DNA of 37,362 bases from Dinochytrium kinnereticum (lineage: Eukaryota; Chytridiomycota; Chytridiomycetes; Chytridiales; Chytridiaceae). This document shows positions 1-9,115 of the stretch, one piece after another (position 1 is the stretch's first letter; the number at the start of each line of letters is the position of its first letter). Below the pieces are notes generated by a model, which had not been told where the DNA came from, did not search any database, and saw nothing but the letters and a program-made list of their open reading frames with translations. The position numbers and the translations under genes are program-made. The stretch lies in the NCBI GenBank assembly GCA_027604005.1, contig JADGJT010000203.1:1-37362 (forward strand), given 5' to 3'.

Positions 1-67
1 TCCCCAACACTTAGGGTCACCGCCATGTCCCCACGTCACCCCCACCCAAACGACAATACTGATAAGT

Positions 68-112
68 GTTTATTATTAATATCAATAATAATAAATAAAT
101 AAATAAATGATT
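68..112. repeat. AT-rich ATTA/AATA simple-sequence tract
   Basis: Short run of AATA/ATTA units in an AT-rich leader upstream of the PIG-P start codon. The rest of 1-223 is non-coding as far as I can see and presumably carries the PIG-P promoter. No recognisable element beyond the simple repeat was found. Confidence 0.7.
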
Positions 113-223
113 GGGAAAGGGAATCGCCCTTTCAATTCTTCTTTTGGGACTCACATAATACATAAATAATAAATGTACATACTATACATAATAAAATTAA
201 ATTTTATTCAAACTGTAAAAAGA

Positions 224-739
224 ATGAACCCCCAGAGGCAATACTACGGATTCGTGCTGTATCTGTCCACCTTCGTGTCATTCGGTACTTGTTCACTGCT
301 GCAACATGCCTGACTGCCCCAACCTCACATAGCCCTGTATCTGGGATGGGCGCTCTGTCCAGATGACCTGCTCGAGAGCTTTGGCATCACCTACTACCCC
401 CAAAGGCACATTCACACCCACCTGCCGCTCCCTGCTGACTGCGTTTTAAGATACTGGGCACTGTCCATTCCTATATGGGCAGTTGGTCTCATCCCATTCA
501 CCTTGATCATGTTCTTTGGCATCAACCTGATCAACACCCCTCCCCTCAACTCGCTGCTGATAATCACAGGTTGGCCTCAAACTATCACATTCTCTCCTGC
601 CTCACATCCAAAAAAAAAAAAAAAAAAAGATAAAAGCGCACACGTTCTCCGTCGGAACCCCGTCTTGCATCCAGGCTCAGGCATACCACCTCTGGAAGAC
701 ATCCCCATCACCATGGTCAATCAAGTCCTTTATTCTTAG
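224..739 (+). CDS. PIGP: PIG-P, subunit of GPI-GlcNAc transferase (4 exons)
   Basis: Exons 224-284, 333-405, 451-569 and 630-739 give 120 aa. PIG-P (yeast Gpi19) is a small two-pass ER membrane subunit of the complex that starts GPI-anchor synthesis by adding GlcNAc to phosphatidylinositol. The family landmarks are readable in order: YGFVLYLSTFV at the N-terminus (TM1), FGITYYP before the second hydrophobic segment, YWALSIPIW, FFGINLINTPPLNSL, then a C-terminal PLEDIPITMVNQVL resembling the human C-terminus. Length is close to the human protein. Intron 2 (406-450) starts with GC instead of GT. Intron 3 (570-629) ends right after a 19-A tract, and using that AG restores the family ITD motif. 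The gene converges on RNF32 with only 22 bp between the stop codons. Family assignment is firm; splice choices are inference from homology. Confidence 0.85.
610..628. repeat. Poly-A tract immediately before a splice acceptor
   Basis: Nineteen consecutive A residues directly precede the AG used as the acceptor of PIG-P intron 3, where a pyrimidine tract would normally be expected. Length polymorphism or sequencing slippage is possible here. Confidence 0.8.
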
Positions 740-761
740 CAATGCAAGTAACGGAGGCTGT

Positions 762-2060
762 TTAATCTAATTCAATCCCATCGATACCGTGGCTCTCCAT
801 CACCGTATCCATACATGTTCGTGTGTACTGGCCGCGACATATAGGGCACGTTGCCTTTTGATCGCAAAAGAGCTCCAGCCCTGCAATGCATTTCTCATGG
901 AACATGTGGGAGCACGTCAACAGTGAGACTTGCCGCTCACCGAGCTTCGATAGGCATATGGCGCAGTTTTCGTGGTATGGGTCTGGCGTGCGTTTCAACA
1001 CGGCTTTGAGGACGTTATCCCAGCTGGGGGTTGTGAGGAGGTCGATCGCACTATTTGTATATAAAAGTTGGTTATCTCTTTTTCTTGGGAGAATTTGAGA
1101 GCCAGTCTCACCTATTGAAGAGTTTTCTGCTGTTTTCTACCTCATCTTCAAGGCTTTTCAGCATTTCTTCCATCGTCCGAGTCGCACGCTCTTCGCGCTG
1201 CCTCAGTTCGTCATGGTAAAGGGTGAATTTCTTTTCATGGAACCGCTTCAGCAGCAGAGGATTTTTTGGGGGGACCGTTGCTCTGTGAGCAAGATACGCC
1301 TTCCTCGCTTTCCACATCCTCCAGGTGGCCTGTATTGTGATGATAGCATCTTCCATCTTACCATGTCAGCACATTCCAAAAGCCGGTCATCCTTCACCTG
1401 CTTCCGTTGCGCATCCGATGTTGCAATCGTTTCATACCCCGACGTCCGACAAAGAGGGCACCGCTTCCCACCAGAGTGTCTTTCAAACGACTTTAGACAA
1501 GCAAGATGAAATGTATGACTGCAGGACAAGAGCGCTTGCCGCCCTTTACAGATTGGCTCACAGCAGATGGAGCAGTCCTTCTTCCAGTCTTCTCTTCTTC
1601 GTGAGAGTTCTTTGACAGAGTCCCACTCCGTTATGGTCATTCTCTTCGGTGGAGGCGCGACAATGCCAAGTTTTTGGGCCAGAGTTGGCAGAGGTGCCGG
1701 AGGATCCAGCTTGACATCAGGCATGTCTTCCAAACGTCCACCCTTTTTGACACCACAGCCATCCACACTTCCGTTGCAAGAAGGTTTATTCCCGCCACCT
1801 GCAACATCTCGCAAGATCGGCTTCTCCTTCTTTTGCGGTGCATCTCGCACGATGGGCGGCAGACGAACGGATGGGCTCGGAGCCAGCGTGGCCTTTGCTC
1901 TCTCCGACTGCCTCTTCCACTTCTCCCTCTGGCGCATCAGCATGCCATTGCTCCTGTGCGGTGGTGCTTGAGCGCCGAGGCCTGCAGCCGCCGTGAAGTG
2001 CTCCTGCAGGGCGGCGGCCCACAGCGGCGCATTTGCAGTCATTTGGAGGTGCTGCAACAA
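762..2060 (-). CDS. RNF32: RNF32-like RING-IQ-RING protein (3 exons)
   Basis: Exons in transcript order are 2060-1398, 1356-1112 and 1050-762, giving 398 aa (human RNF32 is about 360). Two RING-H2-like fingers are present at about residues 163-204 (CSIC..CSHTFH..CPLC) and 332-374 (CAIC..CSHMFH..CPIC). An IQ calmodulin-binding motif lies between them (about 222-245; ITIQATWRMWKARKAY). RING-IQ-RING is the RNF32 architecture. A charged helix (about 258-300) links the IQ motif to RING 2. The likely role is E3 ubiquitin ligase or scaffold; substrate unknown. Introns are 41 and 61 nt. It is divergent from the carnitine acetyltransferase gene with about 185-250 bp between starts. Family-level confidence is high; the ciliary link of RNF32 is outside knowledge, not shown here. 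Confidence 0.85.
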
Positions 2061-2097
2061 TGACGGGATGGGGACTTGTCAGCGTCCCGACGATTGT

Positions 2098-2107
2098 ATC
2101 ACGTGAT
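2098..2107. promoter_or_regulatory. Palindromic CACGTG (E-box) in divergent promoter
   Basis: A perfect 10-bp palindrome, ATCACGTGAT, sits in the short region between the divergent RNF32 and carnitine acetyltransferase starts. CACGTG is the core bound by bHLH factors (for example Cbf1 or USF types). Function is inferred only from sequence and position. Confidence 0.4.
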
Positions 2108-2244
2108 CATCTGGGTCGGCTTCTACTTTTCGTTTTTTTCCCGTTTGGCATCACGCACAAGGTCAATGTTCCGAGCACTCTCGACGGCTCGCACGCAGGT
2201 GAGGCCCTCACGGCGATGCTGCTGCTCGCTTGCTGACCGTATGC

Positions 2245-5102
2245 ATGCCTCTCTGTCATCGAAATCCCCAGAGTTCTAGGCACATCGTTCGATTCAACTC
2301 CACGTCCGCAATGGCTCCAAAGGCTACGTTATTCCAGTTCCAGAACAACCTCCCCAAGGTGGGTCTTCCGAGGAATAAACTCCTTCGATGGGATGATGAT
2401 TCCTAACGTGATCCTCCCATGCGATCTGGTTTAGCTTCCTGTTCCGACCCTGGATGAAACGTTGGCGCTTTACCTTCAGTCTGTTAAACCCCTTGTGAGT
2501 GATAAGGAGTTTGTTGCCACAACAAAGGCTGTGGAGGAGTTTAAAAAGGCTGGTGGTATGGGAGAGGAGCTTCAAAAAAGGTTGCTGGCCCACGATGCGT
2601 CCACCAAGACCAGCTGGCTTATCGACTGGTGGAACTCTTGTGAGTTTTTAGGAGTGTTTTTTTCTCAAGTGATCGTCTGACCGGTTGTTGTTTTTTTTTT
2701 CTTTGGTGGATTTTTCCAGACGCCTACATGGCCTACCGCGATCCGGTTGTGGTTAGTTGAGAAATTCACAGTTTTTTCTCCACCTCTTTTTGTTTCTTTG
2801 AACTGTTTTCTCACAATTCCCATTCTCAGATCAACGTCAACTACTTCTTTGGTAAGACCACGAGAACGCCCTCGGACTTTTTTCTCACGCTCCGTAGCCT
2901 TCAACGACGATAAAAAACTGATTAACAAGCCCGCGGCTCGTGCCGCCACCCTTGTCACGGGTGCTATGGGTTTCCGTCGCATGGTTGTCACGTAAGCAAC
3001 CCATGAATCTACAATTAATAACCTATTCCAGCAATGAGCTTGAGCCCGAATATGCCAAGAATGCCCCACTCTGCTCCCACCAATACAGGTATTTTAAGAG
3101 GCGCCTCCGCAATAGCCGTCATAACAGAACCTAATTTCATCTGAACCCCTTTGGCCAGATACCTGTTCAATTCTACACGCATTCCTAAGATCCCCGAGGA
3201 TATTACCAGGACCTCAGACCCTTACAAGAGCAACCATCTCATAGTTATTCGCAATAACCAGTTCTACTACTTCGACCTCGTTCACTCTAATGGTCGTCAG
3301 CTTTCTACCGCTGAGATTGAGAGTCAGCTCAACAAGATTTACAAAATGGCTGGCAATCAGTCTGAGGCTCCAGTTGGGGCTTTAACAACCGAGGATAGAG
3401 ATACTTGGACGAAGGTATGTGGCTGGAGGCGGTATTTTTTTTTTTTTATGAGTGATGTTTATGGCTTTTTCTTCTTCGCTTCCTGTTGATCTTTAGCTTC
3501 GCGACGAGCTTCTTGCCGCCTCCCCAGTCAACAAGCAGAGCCTTGACATTATCGAGACTGGTGCCTTTGTCGTCTGCCTGGACAACACCAGTCCCGTCAC
3601 TATCGATGAAGTAAGTGATTTGTTCCGTCTCTTATTGTTCATTATTCGAGCGCCTCTCTTCCGAAGTAAATTTTTTTTTGATAATGTTTATTTTCGCGCT
3701 AACCGTGAATTAAAAAAAAAACAAACAAAGGTCAGTCGCGCGTGCTGGCACGGTGATGGCCGTAATCGATTCTTCGACAAGTCTCTCCAGTTCATCGTTT
3801 TCGAGAATGGAAAGGCTGGGTTTAACGGCGAGCACAGCATGATGGATGCCACACCCACCACTCGTCTTTGCGATTGGATCCTCTCGAGGTTTAACCTCTC
3901 GTCCCCGTTGTATTTTTCTTACTAACCTTTGCCACGCCTCTTTAAATCAGGCTGGCCAAGAACGAGCTTGACCACGGCAGCCCCATCGTTGATAGCAACC
4001 TTCCCGCCCCTAAGAAACTTGAATTTAAGTTAACTCCTGATCTTGTTGCGTCTATCGGGAAGGCCGAGAAGAAGTTTGATGATGTTGTTGCACGACATGA
4101 TCTGAAGGCTGTTGTTTGGGATGGGTATGGGAAAAATTTGATCAAGAAGTTCCAAGTGTCGCCGGATGCGTTTGCACAGATGGCGATTCAGCTTGCTTAT
4201 TTTAAGATGTATGGGAAGTGTTCGGCTACTTATGAGTCTGCACAAACCAGGAAGGTTGGTTGTTTTTTTTTGTTTTTTTCTGTGCTTGCTTTTCTCATAT
4301 CCTTTGTGGAGTACGGGTTTTAATAACTTCCCCTTCTTGTTTTTTTAGTTTGCTTACGGAAGGACGGAGACCTGCCGAACTGTCTGCGAGGAGTCAGTTG
4401 CTTGGGTAAAGGCCATGGAGGACCCCACCGTTCCCGTAAGAATTTTCTTTCTCTTAGTTCCCTTCGAACCCTCACACCGTTTACGATACCAGATCACCAC
4501 GAAGGGCGAGATGGGCAGAAAAGCCATCAACGCCCAGACTAAGTACATGGCCCGCGCTGTTGAAGGAAAGGGTGTGGACCGGCATTTGCTTGGTATGTTT
4601 TTGTTGGGTTCCTTGTGTGGGAACGTATGTGGATAAAGACTAATTTGGGGCATGCTTTCTTTACTTTTCTTTTATCGTACTTGTATTGCCCAGGTCTTCG
4701 CCTTGTTCTTAAACCGAATGAGACCAAGCCCGAAATCTTCACCGACCCCACTTTTGCAAAGTCATGTCACTGGAACCTTTCGACCTCGCAGATCTCATCC
4801 GAGCATTATAACGGTTATGGGTGGGGAGAAGGTAATATCTTACATTCTATTTTCCCTTTCACGGCCTCCCATGGAGAACGTCACCTCACCTAGTTATTGA
4901 ATTTTTATTTCTTCTTCTTTTTCTGGCAGTCGTTCCCGACGGTTACGGTGTCGCCTACATGGTGAAGAACGATTCTCTTCAATTCAACCTCGTGTCGTTG
5001 AACCTTCGCAACGATGCGTTCAAGCATTACTTTTTCGAGGCCCTGCGTGAGATGCGTACCGTTTTTGAGGCCACGATTCCCCCACCTAAGTCTAAGCTTT
5101 AA
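2245..5102 (+). CDS. CAT2: Carnitine O-acetyltransferase, mitochondrial/peroxisomal (14 exons)
   Basis: Catalyses reversible transfer of acetyl groups between CoA and carnitine. Short-form exons: 2311-2358, 2435-2639, 2720-2751, 2830-2851, 2898-2991, 3032-3088, 3159-3414, 3497-3610, 3731-3888, 3951-4254, 4349-4435, 4493-4592, 4694-4831 and 4930-5102 (595 aa). An in-frame ATG at 2245 adds 22 residues rich in Arg/Ser/Thr with no acidic residue (MPLCHRNPQ...RFNSTSA), which looks like a mitochondrial presequence. The C-terminus is SKL, a canonical peroxisomal PTS1. The catalytic His lies in GEHSMMDATP (His311 of the short form), and the choline/carnitine acyltransferase signatures RYLFNSTRIP and WNLSTSQIS are intact. 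Starting at 2245 versus 2311 probably decides mitochondrial versus peroxisomal delivery, as known for yeast Cat2. Exon 4 is only 22 nt. Confidence 0.93.
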
Positions 5103-5444
5103 ATTTTGTCGCTGTGCCTTTTGTTTCATCTGAACAATTCATTTATTAGTAAAAGTCGCTTTTTTAAAATGGCTATGTGCTGCTTTTCTCCGAAGAAAAT
5201 TATGGGCAGCGTCAAATTTCTGTAGTTTGGTTATGGCCGTCATGTGTCCTATTTCATTGTGAGAAAGTGAAGCTTGTGGAGTCTAAGCCAATCCATGGAT
5301 CACCGTTGCGCTTCAGGACGGAAATCACAATATTTCGCTCTTTATTTTTAAGTACAATGTTTTTGCCAACACAAGAATTACAGCTGAGGGTGAAAGGTAG
5401 AATGACGAATCCAGGAATAAAAACAACCAAAAGAGTATGGAAGG
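5103..5444. other. Convergent 3' spacer, no gene seen
   Basis: Gap of 342 bp between the stop codons of carnitine acetyltransferase (+) and SNX4 (-). It presumably holds both 3' UTRs. No ORF with family resemblance, tRNA-like fold or repeat was recognised. Confidence 0.6.
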
Positions 5445-7193
5445 CTAGGCCGGAACTTGGTCGGGTGGGTCAAGCGGGATGTTTTCCAAGATTGGAATAA
5501 TCTGATCCCAGTACTGAAGAGACTATAAAAACAAAAAGAGGTGAGCAATGGGATGATAGTGTTAAGCGGAAAGGTTACCTTTTGGTAATACGCGATTTGA
5601 GTCTCAGAGTATTCCTTGGTATATTCCTTCCAATCCACAAGTTTGACGGTCTGGAAAAAGTCTATCTCCTTGGTCACTTCTTTAGAGAAGGCGATGGCGA
5701 CTTCATTGCTCACTTCGACGGCTTCTTGAAGCTAAAGTAACATTAGGATAAAAATTGGCCTATCAACTCATTGAAGTAACAACATACCTCATTGATTTTG
5801 GATGCCAATTTGATGAGCTTCTGCTGCCGTGCCTTCTCCTGGTCTACCCCCTTAAACTCCTGCATTTTATTGTTAAGGAAGGATGCAAGGCCACCTCCTC
5901 CCCTTTGAGGATTCATGGTTCGGTCTCTCTCGGTGATGTGGTTTTGAAGGTAGGTTGAGAGCTCTTCAAAGTCAACCTGCTTTTGGTCTCTTTGACGAAG
6001 GACTTCCTATTTTAAATCAGCTAAACTCCTCGAAACTTGAACTAACCTTAACGGACTGGCAGTAGCCAATGTACTCCTTCAAACTCGACAGATATTCGAT
6101 ATCCTCGCTGTAATTCTTATCATGAAGCACCGAGCAAATGTTTCGAACAATGTTGGAGAAATCAGTCAACGGTCCCGTGATTTGCGTCTCCATCATCCCA
6201 AGGGTCGTGAAGCAGTTTCCAAACTCCAGAAGGTCCAACTCAAGTTCTTCTTTAACGTCAACCAACAGGCTGCACCTCCAATTTTATCAAGCACTCACCT
6301 GTTTGAATTTTGATCATCTTGGACTGAAGCCTCTCCACTGCCGATAGATTATCTTCGTACTTCTGAAGTTGCTCTTTGAATTCAACAAATCGTTCATCAG
6401 GTTTGCGGACTTTGGAGAAGGCGTTGAGCAAGGCATCGCTGAGATTCTCAAATACGTGCGATTCTTTTCCTTTAACAACCGTATCCGGTATCTGTACTCT
6501 CATGAGCTCAATGGAAAGGAAAGCGAAAAACACTGACCAATTCCGAGCTTTCCAAAAATCGTCTCAAAACCCGGCTCCGCTGAACCACAGGGTGTCGGGT
6601 CAGTCTATTGAGATAAACTTGAAGGGAAACTCTCCGCTTTTCAATAAACTCTGGGCTAAAGCGATCTCCAGTGAGGTATTCTATACTGCAGTTAGGAACA
6701 TAGGATACCCTCTGGCCGATACTTACCCATACGGTGTTTTCCGGGCATTGGAGGTAGGATGCATGAGGGATGCTCATCCGATAAAGCCTTGTGAATCCAG
6801 ACAAAATCTTGGAATCTCCTTCGAACGGCTATTTCGGGTGCCGCGTACTCCGCCAAGGAAGTCTTTAGAGTATGTTATACATTGAGCGAAAACTTCATTC
6901 TGCTACCTTGGTGGTAACCAAATAGTTAACGTAGGCCCCAGTGCCTTCTCCATGCTTCTGCGGTTCACCCACGATGACCTTCAATGCGTCAACGTTGACA
7001 CTCGGGAAGGTGGTCAAGGTGTCTTGTGCCGCTGGTTCCGGGGTCTTCTCCACTTCACTACTCGACTTCCATCGTGGCATCAGCATCCTTCTAGACCAGA
7101 ATTTTGAAGACTCACGCTCTGAGGAGGCAGGCCTTGGCTCCAACCAAACCCAGTCATCGCGTCCTCACCGTCGCCAAGGTATACTTCCTCCAT
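5445..7193 (-). CDS. SNX4: Sorting nexin SNX4/Atg24-like, PX-BAR (9 exons)
   Basis: Exons in transcript order: 7193-7116, 7065-6907, 6862-6727, 6680-6538, 6491-6299, 6249-6047, 6006-5788, 5731-5579 and 5522-5445 (453 aa). The PX domain spans about residues 42-165: ...LKVIVGEPQKHG, AYVNYLVTTK, RRRFQDFVWIH, ILPPMPGKHRMEYLTGDRF and the Pro-rich loop that binds PtdIns3P. The remainder is helical and charged, as in a BAR domain (about 200-440). The sequence around MEYLTGDRFSPEFIEKRR fits fungal SNX4/Atg24 best; SNX7/30/41-type paralogues are the alternative. The protein would act on endosomes in recycling and selective autophagy. Introns are 40-56 nt. The start codon is 53 bp from the divergent mitoribosomal gene. 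Confidence 0.85.
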
Positions 7194-7246
7194 GCCTGTA
7201 ACAACACGAAATAGCCACAGAAAATTTGAAAGGCTGGAGGTGAAAA

Positions 7247-8227
7247 ATGCAGAGTCTCTCCTCGAAGACTGCATGCTCGGCGATGCGGATGCAGCGCACG
7301 ATCGCTGGCTGTTTCGTCACGCAGCAGAGGGCCTCCTACGCTACATCTGTTTCCTCGGAAAGACGCACGGGGAAACCGAGGCCTAACGACAGTTATGTGC
7401 GGAGGGACATAAGACCCATGAAGGAATTGTATGGAGAGATCTCGCAGCCGACTTCCAGGGACTTTTCACCCGTTGCCACCCCTCTGCTTCCTCATCCGAC
7501 ACAGATTCGTCCGGCTATTAATCTTCGGACGTTGATGGCTGCCAATCTACACCTAGGGCATGATCCCAAAAACTGGAACAAAAACATGCTTCCATTCATC
7601 TACGGCGAGAGAGGAGGAATTCACATCATCAACTTGGAGCATACCATCGTGCAGCTTAGAAGATCTCTCAATCTTATTCGGGAAGTGGCTTTTCGTGGGG
7701 GAAACATTGTTTTCGTCGGCAGCAAACCTTCACTTCACAAGATTACTGTTGCGGCGGCTGAAAGAGCGAATGGTTACTTTGTTACGAAGTGGATTGGAGG
7801 GACCATTACAAATAGGGATCGAGTGCTACGGCGAAGTACAGGATATGACCCCGACAAGATTGCTCAAGCCATGGCTGTGGTTAGCAGCTCAACCTCTGAT
7901 GCGCCAGCCAACGCGGATGAGGAGCTCCAGAAGACACTAAGCCTGCAAAGTGCCCGACAGCCCAAGGTCCACACGCCGGACCTGCTTGTTGTTCTTGACA
8001 TGCCAAACAACCTCACCGCGATTAGAGAGGCCAACATGCTTAACATTCCTGTCATCTCGATTTGCGATACCAATTGCAATCCTCGATTGGTTTCTTACCC
8101 TATTGCGGCGAACGATGATTCCATTGTTGGGGTAGAACTCATTGCTGGGGTATTGAGCCTGGCGGCTCGGGAAGGGTGGCAGGCTGCGGACAAGTACGCG
8201 ACGTACAGAGGGCCTGCTAGAGCATGA
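7247..8227 (+). CDS. MRPS2: Mitochondrial small-subunit ribosomal protein uS2m
   Basis: Single uninterrupted exon of 326 aa, the only intronless gene in the window. Bacterial S2 signatures are clear: LHLGHDPKNWN (about 98-108), MLPFIYGERGGIHIINLEHT, NIVFVGSK, WIGGTITN, and PDLLVVLDMP...NIPVISICDTN...YPIAANDDS at the C-terminal end. The first ~45 residues are basic and Ser/Thr-rich without acidic residues up to the RASYATSVSSE stretch, consistent with a cleavable mitochondrial presequence. Initiation may also occur at Met14 or Met16. The start is 53 bp from the divergent SNX4 start and the stop is 14 bp from the convergent HEM4 stop. The absence of introns among intron-dense neighbours could reflect retention of an intron-poor endosymbiont-derived gene; that is speculation. 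Confidence 0.95.
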   Translation: MQSLSSKTACSAMRMQRTIAGCFVTQQRASYATSVSSERRTGKPRPNDSYVRRDIRPMKELYGEISQPTSRDFSPVATPLLPHPTQIRPAINLRTLMAANLHLGHDPKNWNKNMLPFIYGERGGIHIINLEHTIVQLRRSLNLIREVAFRGGNIVFVGSKPSLHKITVAAAERANGYFVTKWIGGTITNRDRVLRRSTGYDPDKIAQAMAVVSSSTSDAPANADEELQKTLSLQSARQPKVHTPDLLVVLDMPNNLTAIREANMLNIPVISICDTNCNPRLVSYPIAANDDSIVGVELIAGVLSLAAREGWQAADKYATYRGPARA

Positions 8228-8241
8228 TTACTTTTTTATTA

Positions 8242-9103
8242 CTATTCATTCTTGAGTTCGATTGCGTCAAGAAGGCCTTCCGGGGTCGGCTTCTTGGCGA
8301 TCGCGTGAACCACAACGTTTAGAGACAATAAATAATTGGATGTTGTTGGGCCAATACATGCGATCTTGGCGCTACTCCACCAGCTCCGTCTCTTCAGAGA
8401 ATTGAGACAGCAGTCGACTCCAGAGGGGCTGAAGAACACTATCCAATCGGGCTGAACACCTTCCAGCAGGGCCTCATTCAGAGCTTCCTCAAAGTTGGCG
8501 ATTAATGAGGTTTTGTAAACCATCTGCTCTTGAACAGGTAGGCCACTCTCGTCTAGAAGTTTTGGTAATATCCCTAGTCGCTTGTCTCCACATAAGAAAA
8601 GCAGCGAGCGATGTGATTCGCTTTCTCCCATAAGTGAGGGCATATCTTCAATTATAATAGATGCCAGCTTTTCTGCCGATCCTGAATTCTTGCCTAGAAC
8701 GTTGTAACCTTCAGTTGCAAGCGATGATGCAGTTGCGCTGCCAACAGTATATATCGGAAGGCTCCGCCATTTCAAACCATATTCTTCCTCAAAATCTAAT
8801 CCGTGCTGTTAGTTCAAGACTTGCCAGCACTGTGTATTTACCTGGATTTGCCTGAATCTTTATCTTTACTGTAGCAAGGAAACTCTTCACAGCATTTTTG
8901 CTCGTTACTGCAACAGCCGCAAATTCATCTGGTCTTTCCAGAACATCTGAGAGCTCCTCTGCATTCGTTGGCGTTACTTGCAGAACAGGAACAAAGATAG
9001 ATTGATATCGATATTGGGCGAATATCGTCTCATAAGGATCTGGCTTCACTGTGTCACTCTCTTCTTCGCTCAATCGCCCTCGACAGAATAAGATAGTCGA
9101 CAT
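8242..9103 (-). CDS. HEM4: Uroporphyrinogen-III synthase (2 exons)
   Basis: Exons 9103-8842 and 8795-8242 (46-nt intron) give 271 aa, close to human UROS (265). The enzyme cyclises hydroxymethylbilane to uroporphyrinogen III with inversion of ring D, the fourth common step of haem synthesis, in the cytosol. Readable family features are the N-terminal strand MSTILFCRGRL, DPYE, AVAVTSKNAVKSF, then in domain 2 YTVGSATA, LFLCGDKR, DWIVFFSPSGVDC and IACIGPTTSNYL. A Met 8 codons upstream (9127) is in frame, but that start would overlap the Grc3 start (9116), so I prefer 9103. The stop is 14 bp from the uS2m stop. Confidence 0.9.
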
Positions 9104-9115
9104 CTTCAACAAAGG

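Noticed and set aside
1..60. TTAGGG near the left edge as telomere sequence
   Set aside because: Only a single copy; telomeres need tandem arrays.
1567..1971. 134-residue + strand open frame
   Set aside because: It is antisense to RNF32 exon 1, whose RING motif and splicing are clear; the + frame has no recognisable motif.
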